64,000 bases of DNA. It comes from Salticus scenicus (lineage: Eukaryota; Arthropoda; Arachnida; Araneae; Salticidae). The DNA is taken from assembly GCA_963930645.1 (NCBI GenBank), contig OZ005652.1, forward strand, positions 321,294,238 to 321,358,237, in the 5' to 3' direction. Shown here piece by piece: positions 1 to 11,735 of this stretch. Made by a program: the position numbers and the translations under genes. The notes beneath the pieces were generated by a model, which was not told where the DNA came from, searched no databases, and worked only from the letters and a program-made list of their open reading frames with translations. Every line of letters begins with the position of its first letter. The first letter of the stretch is position 1.

Positions 1-144
1 GATAATTTTCTGACTTTTTATTTTTTACTTGTTTATTTTAATTTCTAATTTATTTATTTATTTATTTATTTTTGACTTAAAATAAGATTTTTGGTCTAAG
101 ACGGTATGAATGCTTTTTTGAAGTTTTTTAGACTATATTAGACT
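1..144. other. AT-rich sequence, nothing recognised
   Basis: T-rich low-complexity DNA with several TTTA repeats near 50-70. No coding or repeat family recognised. Confidence 0.5.
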
Positions 145-258
145 ATTTATTGAAATTTTTATTTTTCCGACTGAGTGAAAATAATGCCTGGACCGGGAGT
201 CGAACCCCGGTCCAGGCATTATTTTCACTCAGTCGGAAAAATAAAAATTTCAATAAAT
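145..258. repeat. palindrome centred on a tRNA T-arm-like sequence
   Basis: Two 53-base arms (145-197 and 206-258) are exact reverse complements around an 8-base loop (198-205). On the minus strand the centre reads GGTTCGACTCC (rc of 196-206), a perfect RNA polymerase III B-box, framed by a CCGGG/CCCGG stem as in a tRNA T-arm and followed by TCCAGGCA, like the 3' strand of an acceptor stem. The symmetry continues far beyond the T-stem into ordinary AT-rich sequence, which a tRNA gene would not do. It may be a foldback derived from a tRNA or SINE 3' end. No A-box was found at the expected distance, so this is not a functional tRNA gene. Confidence 0.75.
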
Positions 259-720
259 ATGATTTTCTTCCACAGTTGATTGTGTGATTTTAATAAAAAT
301 GTATATTAGACTATATTAGACATTTTTTTTAATGTATACGTATTTCACATATTATACAGCTCGCTAATATGTTAAAAAATTTATAAAAAAACTATTTTTT
401 GTTTACCATTATACTATAGGTATGGGGAACTTATATATTTGTAGAAATTTTAGACCTTGGTTTTTCGAGATATTTTTTATGTGTTTTGAGCAGGAAGAAA
501 TCCGAAAATAATAGAAATGATATGGTTTCCGTCTGCAGGGTGTCTGTTAGTTTGTTACACTATAAAAAAATCCGTTTCTTTCATGAGAAATTTTAAACAG
601 CTGATATTTCCAATATTTACCAGTAAAGCTCCATAAATATATCGGTAAAAATACAGCTAAATTCCCGAAATCAGGAGCGTTTTATGGGAGAATTTTTTTT
701 TTTTCATTTATTGTTATTAT
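259..720. other. unassigned AT-rich spacer
   Basis: No open frame, RNA gene or repeat family recognised between the small palindrome and the large foldback. Confidence 0.5.
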
Positions 721-1861
721 TATCAATACAAAAAACCCTTAACGGGTTAAAAGTTTGTGCGCAGCATTGTACTTTATGGCTATAAGAATTAGAAATACGG
801 GTCTTAAAAATAATGATATCAAATTTTCAGTGACGCTTTGATATTAATTACATTATACATAGATTTTCTTATTTGAATTTGCTTTTTCCTTTTATTTATA
901 TTTACAGTGTAAACGTTATTTTCAACATAAAATAATATATAGCATTTACTCATTGATACCTTTCCATTCACATCTCTTATACTATGAAAGCATGTGTTTT
1001 AAAAGAAATTATATGAAATTCCAGTAACGCAGTGGTGTTACATTAAGTGATTTGTTTTTAAATTTCTCTGCAATTATTTTGTTTTGCATATTAAAGTATA
1101 TGTGCACATTGAAATATTGCTTTTAATTTTCAAATACGCTGTCAAATATATCACTTTCATTAAGCTTATATTATGTACTGAAATATATTTATTTCAATGA
1201 ATTATTCTATCTTTTGCGTCACGCCATCCAAAACTGTAAGTAAAATATATGGAAATGTTTACTTTGTGTCATTTCATCCAAATAAATTGAAAATGCATGC
1301 AAATAGATATCGTGATGCAAAGAAAAAAACTGTGAAATTTTTTTCAGTTTTGGATGGCGTGACGCAAAAGATAGAATAATTCATTGAAATAAATATATTT
1401 CAGTACATAATATAAGCTTAATGAAAGTGATATATTTGACAGCGTATTTGAAAATTAAAAGCAATATTTCAATGTGCACATATACTTTAATATGCAAAAC
1501 AAAATAATTGCAGAGAAATTTAAAAACAAATCACTTAATGTAACACCACTGCGTTACTGGAATTTCATATAATTTCTTTTAAAACACATGCTTTCATAGT
1601 ATAAGAGATGTGAATGGAAAGGTATCAATGAGTAAATGCTATATATTATTTTATGTTGAAAATAACGTTTACACTGTAAATATAAATAAAAGGAAAAAGC
1701 AAATTCAAATAAGAAAATCTATGTATAATGTAATTAATATCAAAGCGTCACTGAAAATTTGATATCATTATTTTTAAGACCCGTATTTCTAATTCTTATA
1801 GCCATAAAGTACAATGCTGCGTCACAAACTTTTAACCCGTTAAGGGTTTTTTGTATTGATA
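721..1861. mobile_element. large foldback element with near-identical ~516 bp arms
   Basis: Left arm 721-1236 and right arm 1345-1861 are reverse complements. The only difference I could see is one missing base (GTTTGTGCGC on the left, GTTTGTGACGC on the reverse-complemented right). The 108 bp centre (1237-1344) is unique. Outer ends read TCAATACAAAAAACCC and are flanked by TA on both sides, compatible with a TA target duplication. A TTAA/CGGG motif lies about 20 bp inside each end, so a piggyBac-type end is another reading. No transposase is encoded; the 60-codon open frame across 1197-1379 only reflects the palindrome. A transcript would form a ~0.5 kb double-stranded hairpin. Confidence 0.85.
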
Positions 1862-4139
1862 TCATTACTTTTTAGGGGTTAATGATCAAAACGCAAAATT
1901 AAAGGAGCATGGTAATAACACTGTATTAAAAGTGTTGTTTTATAGGTCACACTCGAACAAAATAACAAACTAAATAAAATTTCAAAATTTTATAAAAAGT
2001 GATAAAAAAGATGGACACATGCAACATTACAAAGGCATAATATAGTACATTTTAAAAATGACAAAAATTTCTTATTTATATTTATTTCTTATTATAATGT
2101 TTTAGGTATAGATTTGATTTAAAAGAGAAAAATAAATAATAATAGAAAAATCTTTAAAAAGTGAAAATTTTATACTGGTAAATATTTAAGTAGTATAGTT
2201 TGTTATGAATTTAATTTAAAAAAAAATCTTAATCTATTCAAAATTTTATTATAGCTTAACATTTTGTAATTTATATATTATATATATACTAGAAACTTAA
2301 TGAGCAAATTAATTATTTTCAAATTCTGTTTTAAGAATTTTTTCAATCCGTAGTTTAAGTGATTTATCACCTAATTTTGAAAAAATTACAAATATTTGCA
2401 TATGATTATCATATTATTTGTCATTTTTATGAAAATAAAGAAAAAATTTTTTGTTGTTGCAATCACCTTTTAAAATAGAACCAATTTTGAAAGTTAACAA
2501 CGTATCAGCATGAAAACAATGTAAATACAAAGAATATTTTTGATAAACAAATGTCATATAAAATACAAGTACCTAAATAAATAACTCATTTAATATATAT
2601 ATTAAAAAAAGAAAAATATTTTTTATTTTATTTTTTGTGTTTATTTTTGACGCTCCCCGATAGATGGAGCCAAAACGATTATTTGATATTCAGTATTTCA
2701 GATGGAAGAGAAGAAATTCGTCCGCGAAACTGCCGCATCACGGTATTTTCGGAGTAAAAAATAGTTCAATTTTTAAACTGAGTTATAAAAAAAACAAGAG
2801 TTTTCCTAGGGAAAAGGGAGATGTCAGGCACATCAGATAAAAGCGATTAATATCATATATCAATTAAACTAAATTCGCTCGAGCCATATTCGAGAAAAAT
2901 TTGTTCCTTACATACGCCGTCCATTTACAACTTAAATGAGCCAATTCATATCTCGAAATATATTGCACGCAGAAATGTAGGGATTTCAGGGTAGGATCAG
3001 ACAGAAGGTGAAAGTCTATTTTGAAAATATCAGAACATAACCTCCCATATTTCCTGAGATATTAAGTGTCGGCTTTCAGCGGTTACTTTGATCTTAAAAT
3101 TCCTGTATATGTAAGTGTCGCAGTTTTCGTTCGTTTTTCCGTTTCCGCTGAGTGTCGCGGCGTTCGTTTGTTTTTGCGCTTGCGTCACTAGAAAAACTGC
3201 CGTTTTTCATGATTATGTTTTTCAGAAATCTCCTCGAAACTTATAAAACCTGGAAACGTTTCTGATATGTAAGAGCGACAACACCAAATTTTTAGTTCCT
3301 GAATATTATTTTGTTAATTTAAACAAATTTTTATTTAACATATTTAAATTAAAACTTTTCTCTGAGTTTATGATTTCAAATAATTTTAAGTGCATCTGAA
3401 ATCTACATTTAAAAAAATTAAATTAATTTGGCATATTACAAATCATTTTCACAACACCTAGAAGAATTTTCTAAAGTATAAGCATTGTTGTGTTTTATAC
3501 AAAGTATAATCTTCAGCATTAAGGAGAGTGAATTCAAATCTTTTGACGTTCATTATATTAACGTTAAATTAGATATATATAAATACGCATAGTCCTGCCA
3601 TAAGTTTTGTCCACTAAAATAAGATCACAACTATTTTTGAATGTTCTGGAAATTACACCGCTATGTTTTGTAAAAGTATAGGCAGTTTGTGAACATTAAA
3701 AATATTAACAGTATTTGTTAAACTTTTGCATTGTTAAGATGTAGTGAGGGGAAAAAAAAAAAAGAAAGAAAATAGAATCGCAGTAATCGCTTTACACAAG
3801 TGTGGCAAGAAACTGAAGGAGAATTTCAACTTGGTAAAGTTGCTGAAAATTTCAACGAAGATCATCAAACGAACTGTTTAGAGGTACAAAGAAATTTCTT
3901 CTACCAACGGCGATGCCGTATTTCTCCCTGGTGGTGTACGGGTTATCAGTAAACGCACTGAAATGAGGGTATTTCAGATCAAAATGTCATCTCAAAAATA
4001 CATTAACTCTAAATATTTGTCAGAGATTCTACTGTTTATTTCCTGGGGGAAGTGCGGGTTATTGTAAATGCTAACTGTTATTATGTTTACAAATCAATTA
4101 CAAAATCAAAATTTCCTTAAGTCTAAATTTTTATCAAAT
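1862..4139. other. unassigned AT-rich region
   Basis: No gene or recognisable element. The stretch 2640-3290 is less AT-rich than its surroundings and contains CpG-bearing words such as GTGTCGCGGCGTTCG, suggesting an old inserted repeat, but I could not place it in a family. Confidence 0.4.
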
Positions 4140-4809
4140 TCATTTAAATGGTTTCTAAGAAAACTATGTCTGGGCCATATTTTGCAACTTGCGAAATGAA
4201 GATTAAGATTAAACGCTAATTTTCCTAACGAAGAGGATAGGTCCAATGGGTTCTTATTTTTTAATAAAATCGTCACATTCATTTCCTAATAAACCAAATT
4301 TTGGCACATTTTTGAACCAGTGGATGATGAGTTAGAAGCGGATGCGAATTTTTATGACGATGAGGATAATTCTAATCCATTTTTCACAACATAAAACATT
4401 TAACACTGATCTTTTATCAAAGTCATTATATTTATTTTTGAGTAAACCGGATTTTCTGAATATGCGAATGAATATAATCAATTTTTCATTTCAGAACACC
4501 ATTAACCCGAAAATTTCATTAAAATAACAACATTTATTTCTGAGTAAACGCAATTTCTGCCATACTTTGTAACCGGCGAATAAGATGTTAACAGCGAACG
4601 AACTAACTTATTCATTATACGTGATTAACTCACTTAATAACTCATTTAACCACAAACGTTCATAAAAATCGTTATATGCATTTCCAAATGAAATCAATTC
4701 TGTCTCGTTTCGTGAATAACAGATAAAGGGTTAACATCGAAATCCAATTTTCATGAAAATGAAGATAAGTCTAATCTTTTTTTAACTACAAAAATCACTT
4801 CACCCCAAA

Positions 4810-4844
<35 letters not shown>

Positions 4845-5664
4845 TTATATCCATTTTCGAAAAAAGCTAATTTCCGCCATATTTTGCAAATGCAAGTTAA
4901 ATGGTTAGCAATAAACGTAATTTATTCTAAATATAAGAATAATTCTGATTAAATTCTCAACACAAACAACCCTTAAACCCAAATTTCCGTCCAAACCATT
5001 ATGTCATTTTTCCAAATAAACCTAATTTCTTACATATTTTGCAATCTACGGATAAAGAGTATGGGATAAACTCAGAGTACGGATAAACTAAAAATTTCCC
5101 AAAGATGAAGATATGTCTAATTGGTTTTGTAACACCCTTCCCCCTCCGGAAAAACCTGATCCCAGGCTTTCATCAAAATCATTACATCCATTTCAGAGTA
5201 AGCCCAGTTTGAGACACATTATTTAACCCGCTAATAAAAAGATAACAGGGAGAGAGAATTTTTATAAAGATGGTAATAAGTCCAATTTATTTACGCCCCC
5301 CCCCCCAAAAAAAAAAAAAAAAAAAAAAACGTTTAACCCCAAACTTTTTTTTTTAATTGCTATACTCATTTCCGAGGAAACTCAAATTATTGTCATATGG
5401 TACAACGAGCGAATAAAGGGTAACATCGAAAGTGAATTTCCCTTAAGACGAAGATAGGTCCGATTGATATAGCATCACAAAAACATTTAAACCCAATCTT
5501 TCATTAAAATCGTTAAATCCATCCTTTCATTAAAATCGTTATATCAATTTCCGAAGAAGGCAAATTTCTGTCATATGTTACAACTGGCGAATAAAGGGTT
5601 AATATGAAATGCAAAATTTCCTGAAGATGAGGATATGTCCGATCAATTTAGTGCTACAAAAAGG

Positions 5665-5696
<32 letters not shown>

Positions 5697-5890
5697 ATCA
5701 CAATGAGCATATTCATTTCGTAGTAAACACAATTTCTGCCATATATTGCAATTGGCCTATAAAGGGTTAACAGCAATCGCTAACTTTCCTGAAGATGAGG
5801 GTAAGCCCAATCGTTTCTTTATCCTAGAAATTCTATAACCTTAAACTTTTATCAAAATTGTTAGAGCCGTTTCCATGATCCCCAAGATAA
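4140..5890. repeat. diverged tandem array, ~170 bp monomer
   Basis: About ten decayed monomers share three ordered words: GAATAAAGGGTTAACATCG, then a motif like GAAGATGAGGATATGTCC, then CATTAAAATCGTTATATCC followed by AATTTCTGCCATATTTTGCAA. The first motif recurs near 4576, 4722, 4893, 5050, 5233, 5411, 5589 and 5757, a mean step of about 169 bp. Homopolymer A-runs of 20-40 bases (4811-4841, 5307-5328, 5657-5695) sit at the equivalent place in different monomers, just after the CAAAAAACATTTAACCCC-like segment. The array is old and carries no open frame of note. Confidence 0.75.
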
Positions 5891-5908
5891 TTATATATAT
5901 ATACATAT

Positions 5909-6338
5909 AGGGTGATCCTAAACTATGTGTCAAAAATGTAAATTCAGGTAAAGGGGACCTAAATAAGCAGATTTCGTATAGGAATGCGTGTGCGATAATG
6001 CCGCCTTGAGCCGCTGATGACTACGGCATATAAAAGCGATTCGCTAGCTGGATTTATCCTTGCCCACACGGATCTCGAGCAGCAAGCATCATTTCACCAA
6101 TGCGGAGCTGGTCGACATGCATTTCATGTATGAGACTGAGGCTGCACAAGGGAAAGGATTAGCACAGGTAAATGGATGAATCCAGCCAGCGCAGCGAAGT
6201 GCTTTTATACGCCGCAGTCATCAGGGCTATCTACCAACTCAAGGCAGCATTACCGCACACACAATCCTATACGAAATCTGCTTACTTAGGTCCCCTTTAC
6301 CTGCCTTTACATTTTTGACATATGTTTAGGACGACCCT
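5909..6338. mobile_element. mariner-type MITE, ~430 bp
   Basis: Inverted arms of about 150-165 bp start AGGGTGATCCTAAAC on the left and, reverse-complemented, AGGGTCGTCCTAAAC on the right. Both then run through TGTCAAAAATGTAAA and GGTAAAGGGGACCTAA. The ends sit in TATA, as expected for TA target duplication by Tc1/mariner transposases, and CAGGGTG-like ends are known from mariner-related MITEs. The centre (about 6064-6170) is unique. No transposase is present. About 80-90% arm identity by eye implies moderate age. Confidence 0.75.
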
Positions 6339-6647
6339 GTATATATCACGTAACTAACTCATTTAATATAAGAGAAGGATATATATAAATGTACATATAT
6401 ATGTATGTATATAGATGTTACATTGCCTTTGTACCATGTGAATATTATTGGGAATAATATACGCATTAGTTATAACTCTTTTAATACAGGGAAGCGTGAT
6501 AGAATGTACACCCCCACTATATGTTATTAGGGGCTACACTGAGAAAAACTAGTATGTTGTGGCCACCACAAGACTTTCTTCTATATTTTCCTATATACAT
6601 ATTCAATCAGTAACAATATTTAAAAATATATATATACGATTTTTATA

Positions 6648-6678
<31 letters not shown>

Positions 6679-6790
6679 GTTAAAAGTAATACATATTCAA
6701 CCAGTAACAATTTAAAAAATAAATAAATAAATAAAATAAAAAATATTTTTTTTTTTTTTTTTTTTTTTGTTAAAAGTAAAAAAAAATCGA
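6339..6790. other. microsatellites and poly-T tracts
   Basis: Contains TA/TG-rich simple sequence (6380-6420) and two poly-T tracts (about 6652-6678 and 6748-6768), the second preceded by AAATAAAT repeats. No gene seen. Confidence 0.6.
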
Positions 6791-8073
6791 TAACTTTGTT
6801 TTAAATTATCACAGATTTATAATTCAACCATTCGTTTTAAAGGTATTGACGAGATCTTTCGAAATATACGCATCTTGAAAATTTACCCCCCCCCCGGGGG
6901 GTACTTCCCCCCAGGAGGGGAAGCGATGCCCCCACATGCACAGAAATTTTTTCCTAGTTAACTATTACTATTATCAATAACTCATATTAATTTTACAGTC
7001 ACAAGTTAAAAATAACTCTCATTATGTACATTTATACAAAATTTTGTCCTATACTGCCATGTTAAAAATTTAGAAAAAATGCGATCACAGCGCCACCTGT
7101 TGAGCTATTTATCCCCAAATGTAATCAGCACCAGTTTATGTCGGTGACCAACTAAATACCAAGTTTGGTTAAGTTTCGTTAAAAAGAAAAAAAAAAAATA
7201 CGATTTTTTTTCTGTTTTTTTTCATTAAAAGTAAAAAAAATCGATAACTTTGTTTCAAATTGTCACAGATTTATAGTTCAACCATTCGTTTTAAAAGTAT
7301 TGACGAGATCTTTCGAAAGATACCCATCTTGAAAATTTACCCCCCCCCCCGAACTGGTGCCCCCACATGCACAAAATTTTTTTCGTAGTTTTTTTCGTTT
7401 CAAAATTTTTTTCGTAATTTTTTTAACTACTACTATTATCAATATTTCATATTAATTTTACAATCGCAAGTTTAAAATAACGCTCATTTTGTACATTTAT
7501 ACGAAATTTTGTCCTATGCTGCCATGTTAAAAGTTTACATAAAATGCGATCACAGCGCCATCTGCTGGGCGATTGATCCCAAAATCTAATCAGACTCTTT
7601 CCATGTCAGGGTACAACTATACACCAAGTTTGGTTCAATTTTATTCATCGGTTCGTGAGATACGGTGAAACATACGAAATTTTGCGATCATTGCGCCACC
7701 TGCTGGACGATTGATCCCAAATCTAATCAGCTCCATGCCCCATCAGGTTCCAACTATATACCAAGTTTGGTTGAATTTCATTCATTGGTTCGTGAGATAC
7801 GGTGAAAAATACGAAAATTTGTCCTATACTGCCATGTTAAAAATTTACATAAAATGCGATCACAGCGCCACCTGATGGGCTATTGATCCCCAAATCTAAT
7901 CAGCACAATGCCCCGCCAGGGGCATTGTGCACACAGACAGACACACAGACAGACATTTTTTAAAAACTAGCAATTCGTGTTCAGGACATCCCAAAACCTG
8001 TAGATCCGTCAAAAAACGGAGGTCGAAAATTTTCGCGAATCCAATACTTTCTCTATATTACATATAGAAGAAA
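6791..8073 (-). mobile_element. Helentron-like element with internal tandem repeats (copy A)
   Basis: On the minus strand it starts near 8073 with a conserved head (TACTTTCTTC... GAGAAAGTATTG). A TGTCTG-rich stretch (7930-7960) follows, then monomers containing the word AGGTGGCGCTGTGATCGC (plus-strand positions about 7085, 7546, 7684, 7856). A C/G-run block and a tail like GGTATCTTTCAAAAG ... AATGGTTGAACCATCGAT come last. The block 6780-7085 is duplicated at about 7225-7550. The same head, TGTCTG zone and tail occur at 32521-33610 and 42059-43077. Its terminal hairpin is not found, so the 3' end is truncated. No coding capacity. The Helentron assignment is inference from architecture. Confidence 0.6.
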
Positions 8074-8931
8074 GTAAAAAAAGTAAAATTTTTAGCAAAA
8101 AAGAAACTTCTCTTTAACGATCTTTAATTTTTTTAACAGTCAAAGATCACAGTTTTAATACCCGTTCTGTAAATTTTAACAACTCTTTAGTCAATTGTCT
8201 CTCTCTCTTGTGCCGAACTCATAATCTTCGTTTTCGTAGCTGAATGTTTTAACTCGGCACCATGGTATTCACAAACAAGAGTAACGAGTTTCGTTACAAT
8301 TGATTTTCTGACTAGACAAAAGTTATTTTTTGTTAAAAAAATAAAAATAAAAATTAAATTAAAATAAATAAATTGCAATAAAAATCGTTAAAGAATTCTT
8401 TTTTCTACCTGAAATATGTTTTTTCACTGTTAAAAAACATTTTTTTATTGGCAGACCAGATAACAGTTTGTTTCTGTTAAACTAATAGAATTTTATTTTT
8501 CAGTGGTTGAAGATTTTTCTTTGCTTGTAATTTCTATTTATTCATTCATTTTTATTTATTATTATTATTTCGATAGCTGTATTTCAAGACTTCAAACGTG
8601 AATCTTGTTATGCCACTGTAAACGAAAAATCACCGATTTGTTGAGTATTTAAGGTTAAAGAAGAAGAGAAGCTACAATGTTTTTTTATTTTATTTTTATT
8701 TTATTTTTATTTTATTTTATTTTATTTTTGTGTGTGTGCGAAACAGATTTTTTCTGTACAAAATATGAATTCTTTCTTTAAAGATTACAGTGTTTTTTTT
8801 TTTTTTTTTTTTTCTTTTGACAATGTAATTATATGAAGTACTTAATTTGTTTAAAATAAACTGAAACCGATAAAGATATTAAAGTTTTGCAACAGAATGA
8901 TCGTTACTAAAAATTGCATGTTTACTATATA
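8074..8931. other. unassigned AT-rich spacer
   Basis: TTTTATTTTA repeats at 8680-8730 and a poly-T tract at 8790-8813. No gene recognised. Confidence 0.5.
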
Positions 8932-10825
8932 TCTGTACTATTATATAAAGAGCAAACCTTTGTTTGTTTGTGGAGGGTAATCTCTAAAAGTACTGAACCG
9001 ATTTAAAAACTTCTTTCACTGACCAAAAGCTACACTATCCCTGAGTGCTATAGGCTATATTTAATTTTGATAAAATAAATTTTAGTTCAAAATTTGAGCA
9101 TTTTAATTAAAATCCCTATAAAAGCCATAATAGAAATGGAAATAATTGAATATTAAAAAAATTAGATGCTGCCAACATAAAAGAAACTTTTACATGTTCC
9201 TTTTGTTTTTAAAATATCATTACATGAAAAGAAAAGAAATATATTTGCACGCGAATTAAACTGAAATTCACATTAAGCTTTGTGAATTGTTAAACTTACA
9301 CGTTAAATCTGACGTCATTATAGCTTTAAAAGTATTTATTTTTCTAATAATATAATTTGATATGATATGATATAATATAAAATGACTGTTTGTTCGAAAC
9401 ATTTCGCACATGAGGATTTCACAAGTAATAATACGTTTAATTTTGTTTTAATTATAAAATATTTTAGATAAAGCTGATCGTTTCCTTCGCTAACGAGCAA
9501 AAGCAAAACGATCACATTTGATGGATGTCATGGAACAACTATAATGTTGGTCCACAAGTGCATTTGGTGATTTTTCCTTGGTGATTATGGCGAAATGACG
9601 TTTTTGCAAATGGTTGCGATGGTTTTCTAGCATAAACAAAAGCGTATTGTATTGCAAAGAATCCAAAAAGGCATCGTTATCGTTCAAAACGGAGCCAAAG
9701 AAAAATCGCTAAATCCAGTTATGGACTAACTATATAATTGTACCTTTATTTTTATTTATTTATTTATTTATTTTAAATGTGCCTTTGTTGTAAGATAACA
9801 TATAGATGCAGTTAAAATACAGTGGAATTTTTAAATAATAAAACGCAATAATCTTCATTGTATCTTATTATGCAATCGGTTTTCCATGATGTAATGGCGG
9901 AGAAAGAACAATAATAAATAGACGTGGCTATTATGTTTACTAACAACTTCAGTTGAGAAAGCGCCATCTATCGATCATTAAACAACACGGATTAAAATAA
10001 CCATCAATTATGGAAAAGGCAAATATATTTGCGAGATGAACAAATAAATAATAATTAAAGCTATTAGGACGTCAATTTTATCAAAAACATTTTCATGTCA
10101 TAGGTTTGTTTTTTAATATTTTTTATTCATGAGTAAAGAAATGTTTTTTTTCTTTTTCTTTTTTCTTTTTTTTTTTTTTTTTTATGTAACAGAGTTCTAA
10201 CAACCACGTGACTTTCTTCTTAGCAACCGTACTTTGCTAAAGGACAACGCTAATTTTCCATGTCTTTGGAAGCGTAGTAGTCGAATGTTTTTATGCTTTT
10301 ACAAATACATTTACAACACTCTGTTACAATATATTTGTAACAATATTCCGCAATGATAAACAATGGGTCAGTGGGGGTCAACTGTCCCTCACCAAACAAA
10401 TATCGTCTGCTTGTGACGTCATCTGTTAGAACTCTATGATGATATCTATGATGATAATTTGTCGAACTGATATTTTAAATGCCAAAAGAGCGATAAAGAG
10501 CCAAACACAGCAAGCTATTAGAGCATGTCACGGGATTCATCTTGAACCACGGAAAGCTAATCCTTCATCCATTGAATCAGCACTCTAATTTATATATCTC
10601 GTTGGTTAGAATTCTATAAAAAAAATAAATAAATAAAATTAAGTAAAAATTGTCAACATTTAACAACTAATTAAAAAAAATAATTGTAAAATTTTATTTT
10701 GACATTTCAGTTAATAATATTGCCTGACTATAACATATAAACTGATATATTTTGTGATTTTTTGCATGTCAATCCATCTTTAAATAAAATTTGTTCATCC
10801 GTGCGAAGCCGGACGGGTCAGCTAG
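8932..10825 (+). mobile_element. non-autonomous Helitron, ~1.9 kb
   Basis: The left end reads TCTGTACTATTATATAAAG, then GTTTGTTTGTGG, ACTGAACCGATTTAAAAA and GAGTGCTATAGGCTATAT. This order matches the 5' end of a Helitron group common in arthropods. The right end reads GTGCGAAGCCGGACGGGTC followed by CTAG and a host T, the CTRR-T end of Helitrons with a GC-rich subterminal hairpin. The 5' TC follows an A and the 3' CTAG precedes a T, as expected for insertion between A and T without target duplication. I see no Rep/helicase coding. Both ends being present on one strand makes this the best-delimited DNA transposon here. Confidence 0.75.

Positions 10826-10826
<1 letters not shown>

Positions 10827-10872
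<46 letters not shown>
10827..10872. repeat. (TA)n microsatellite
   Basis: Alternating TA directly after the Helitron 3' end; likely the AT target expanded after insertion. Confidence 0.9.
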
Positions 10873-10876
<4 letters not shown>

Positions 10877-11037
10877 TACATGGACGAACAAAAAGAATTT
10901 GGGTGTATTGCAATTCATTGCACAAGCATACGAACTTAGGTCAAAATATACTAATAACCTATTATGATTTTGATATTTATTTATTTATTTATTTTTTTTT
11001 TTTTTACTGAATTACTTACTACTTGAATTTTGTTTAA

Positions 11038-11265
11038 CCCATTAGTAGTCGCTAGTTGGTCGATTTGCCACCCATTCTTCAGTGTTGCCAGATTTTTTTA
11101 TTCAATATCCACCAAAAATTTTTAGAAGTAGCATTTGATACACATAAAACGCAAATAAAATCGAAGGAACGTCGATCATATCACTTCTTAAAATTATTGG
11201 TGAGAGTTAAATAAAAAGTTCGCAATCTGTAATAGGTGGCGCTATCTATAGCGACTAGTAACGGG
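11038..11265. mobile_element. TTAA-flanked (piggyBac-type) MITE, 228 bp
   Basis: Ends are inverted repeats: left CCCATTAGTAGTCGCTA, right (reverse-complemented) CCCGTTACTAGTCGCTA. Both are bordered by TTAA (11034-11037 and 11266-11269), the target duplication of piggyBac transposases, with the typical CCC...GGG ends. The interior has no open frame. Confidence 0.8.
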
Positions 11266-11525
11266 TTAAACATCTTATGACTAACAAATGTTGGGAAAAC
11301 GATTGGGGTACTTCACATTTTTAAGACTGGATAATAAAAATTTAATGAATGGGCTAATAATACAAATGAGAGTGATATAAATATTTTTTCTTTCTTTATT
11401 TTTTTTCCAGATGTATTAAACTTACCATATTAGAAAAATTAAAAGCATTGTTTTTTTTTTTTATTTAAGCTTCCTGCTAAACTGGAAAAAGTCTCAAAAA
11501 ATGTAACATAATATATCAGCCCGTA
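11266..11525. other. unassigned spacer
   Basis: AT-rich with short poly-T tracts; nothing recognised. Confidence 0.5.
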
Positions 11526-11735
11526 GAGGTAAACACTACAAGTGGTCGAGAGGTTTTATTCTAAAAACTAAGAAATGGGAAGTACCCTAGTTCGAACCCA
11601 GGTTGCGCTTATCCACCTAGCCATTCGGAGATTTCCATATTTTTCTCCGAAATTTGAACATACGGATTAGGATTACTGTAAAACATCCCTCACGCAAGCA
11701 GGTCTAGGTCTCATGTATAGGTAATCAGTCTTAAT
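11526..11735 (+). mobile_element. tRNA-derived SINE
   Basis: The head has RNA polymerase III boxes: A-box-like TGGTCGAGAGG at 11543-11553 and B-box-like TAGTTCGAACC at 11588-11598. The body contains CTAGCCATTCGGAG and TTTTCTCCGAAATTTG, also present in the copy at 14505-14765. The head resembles a Leu/Ser-type tRNA start (GGTCGAGAGGT). The two copies differ at many sites, so the family is old. Confidence 0.75.

Noticed and set aside
1197..1379. 60-codon open frame
   Set aside because: Spans the centre of the large foldback, so it follows from the palindrome; no motif.
6021..6050. CTGATGA as a hammerhead core
   Set aside because: No stem II plus GAAA follows; it lies in a MITE arm.
9490..9687. 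65-codon minus-strand open frame inside the Helitron
   Set aside because: Composition is less biased than most, but I recognise no motif and it has no conserved partner in the window; could be captured sequence, not callable from one copy.
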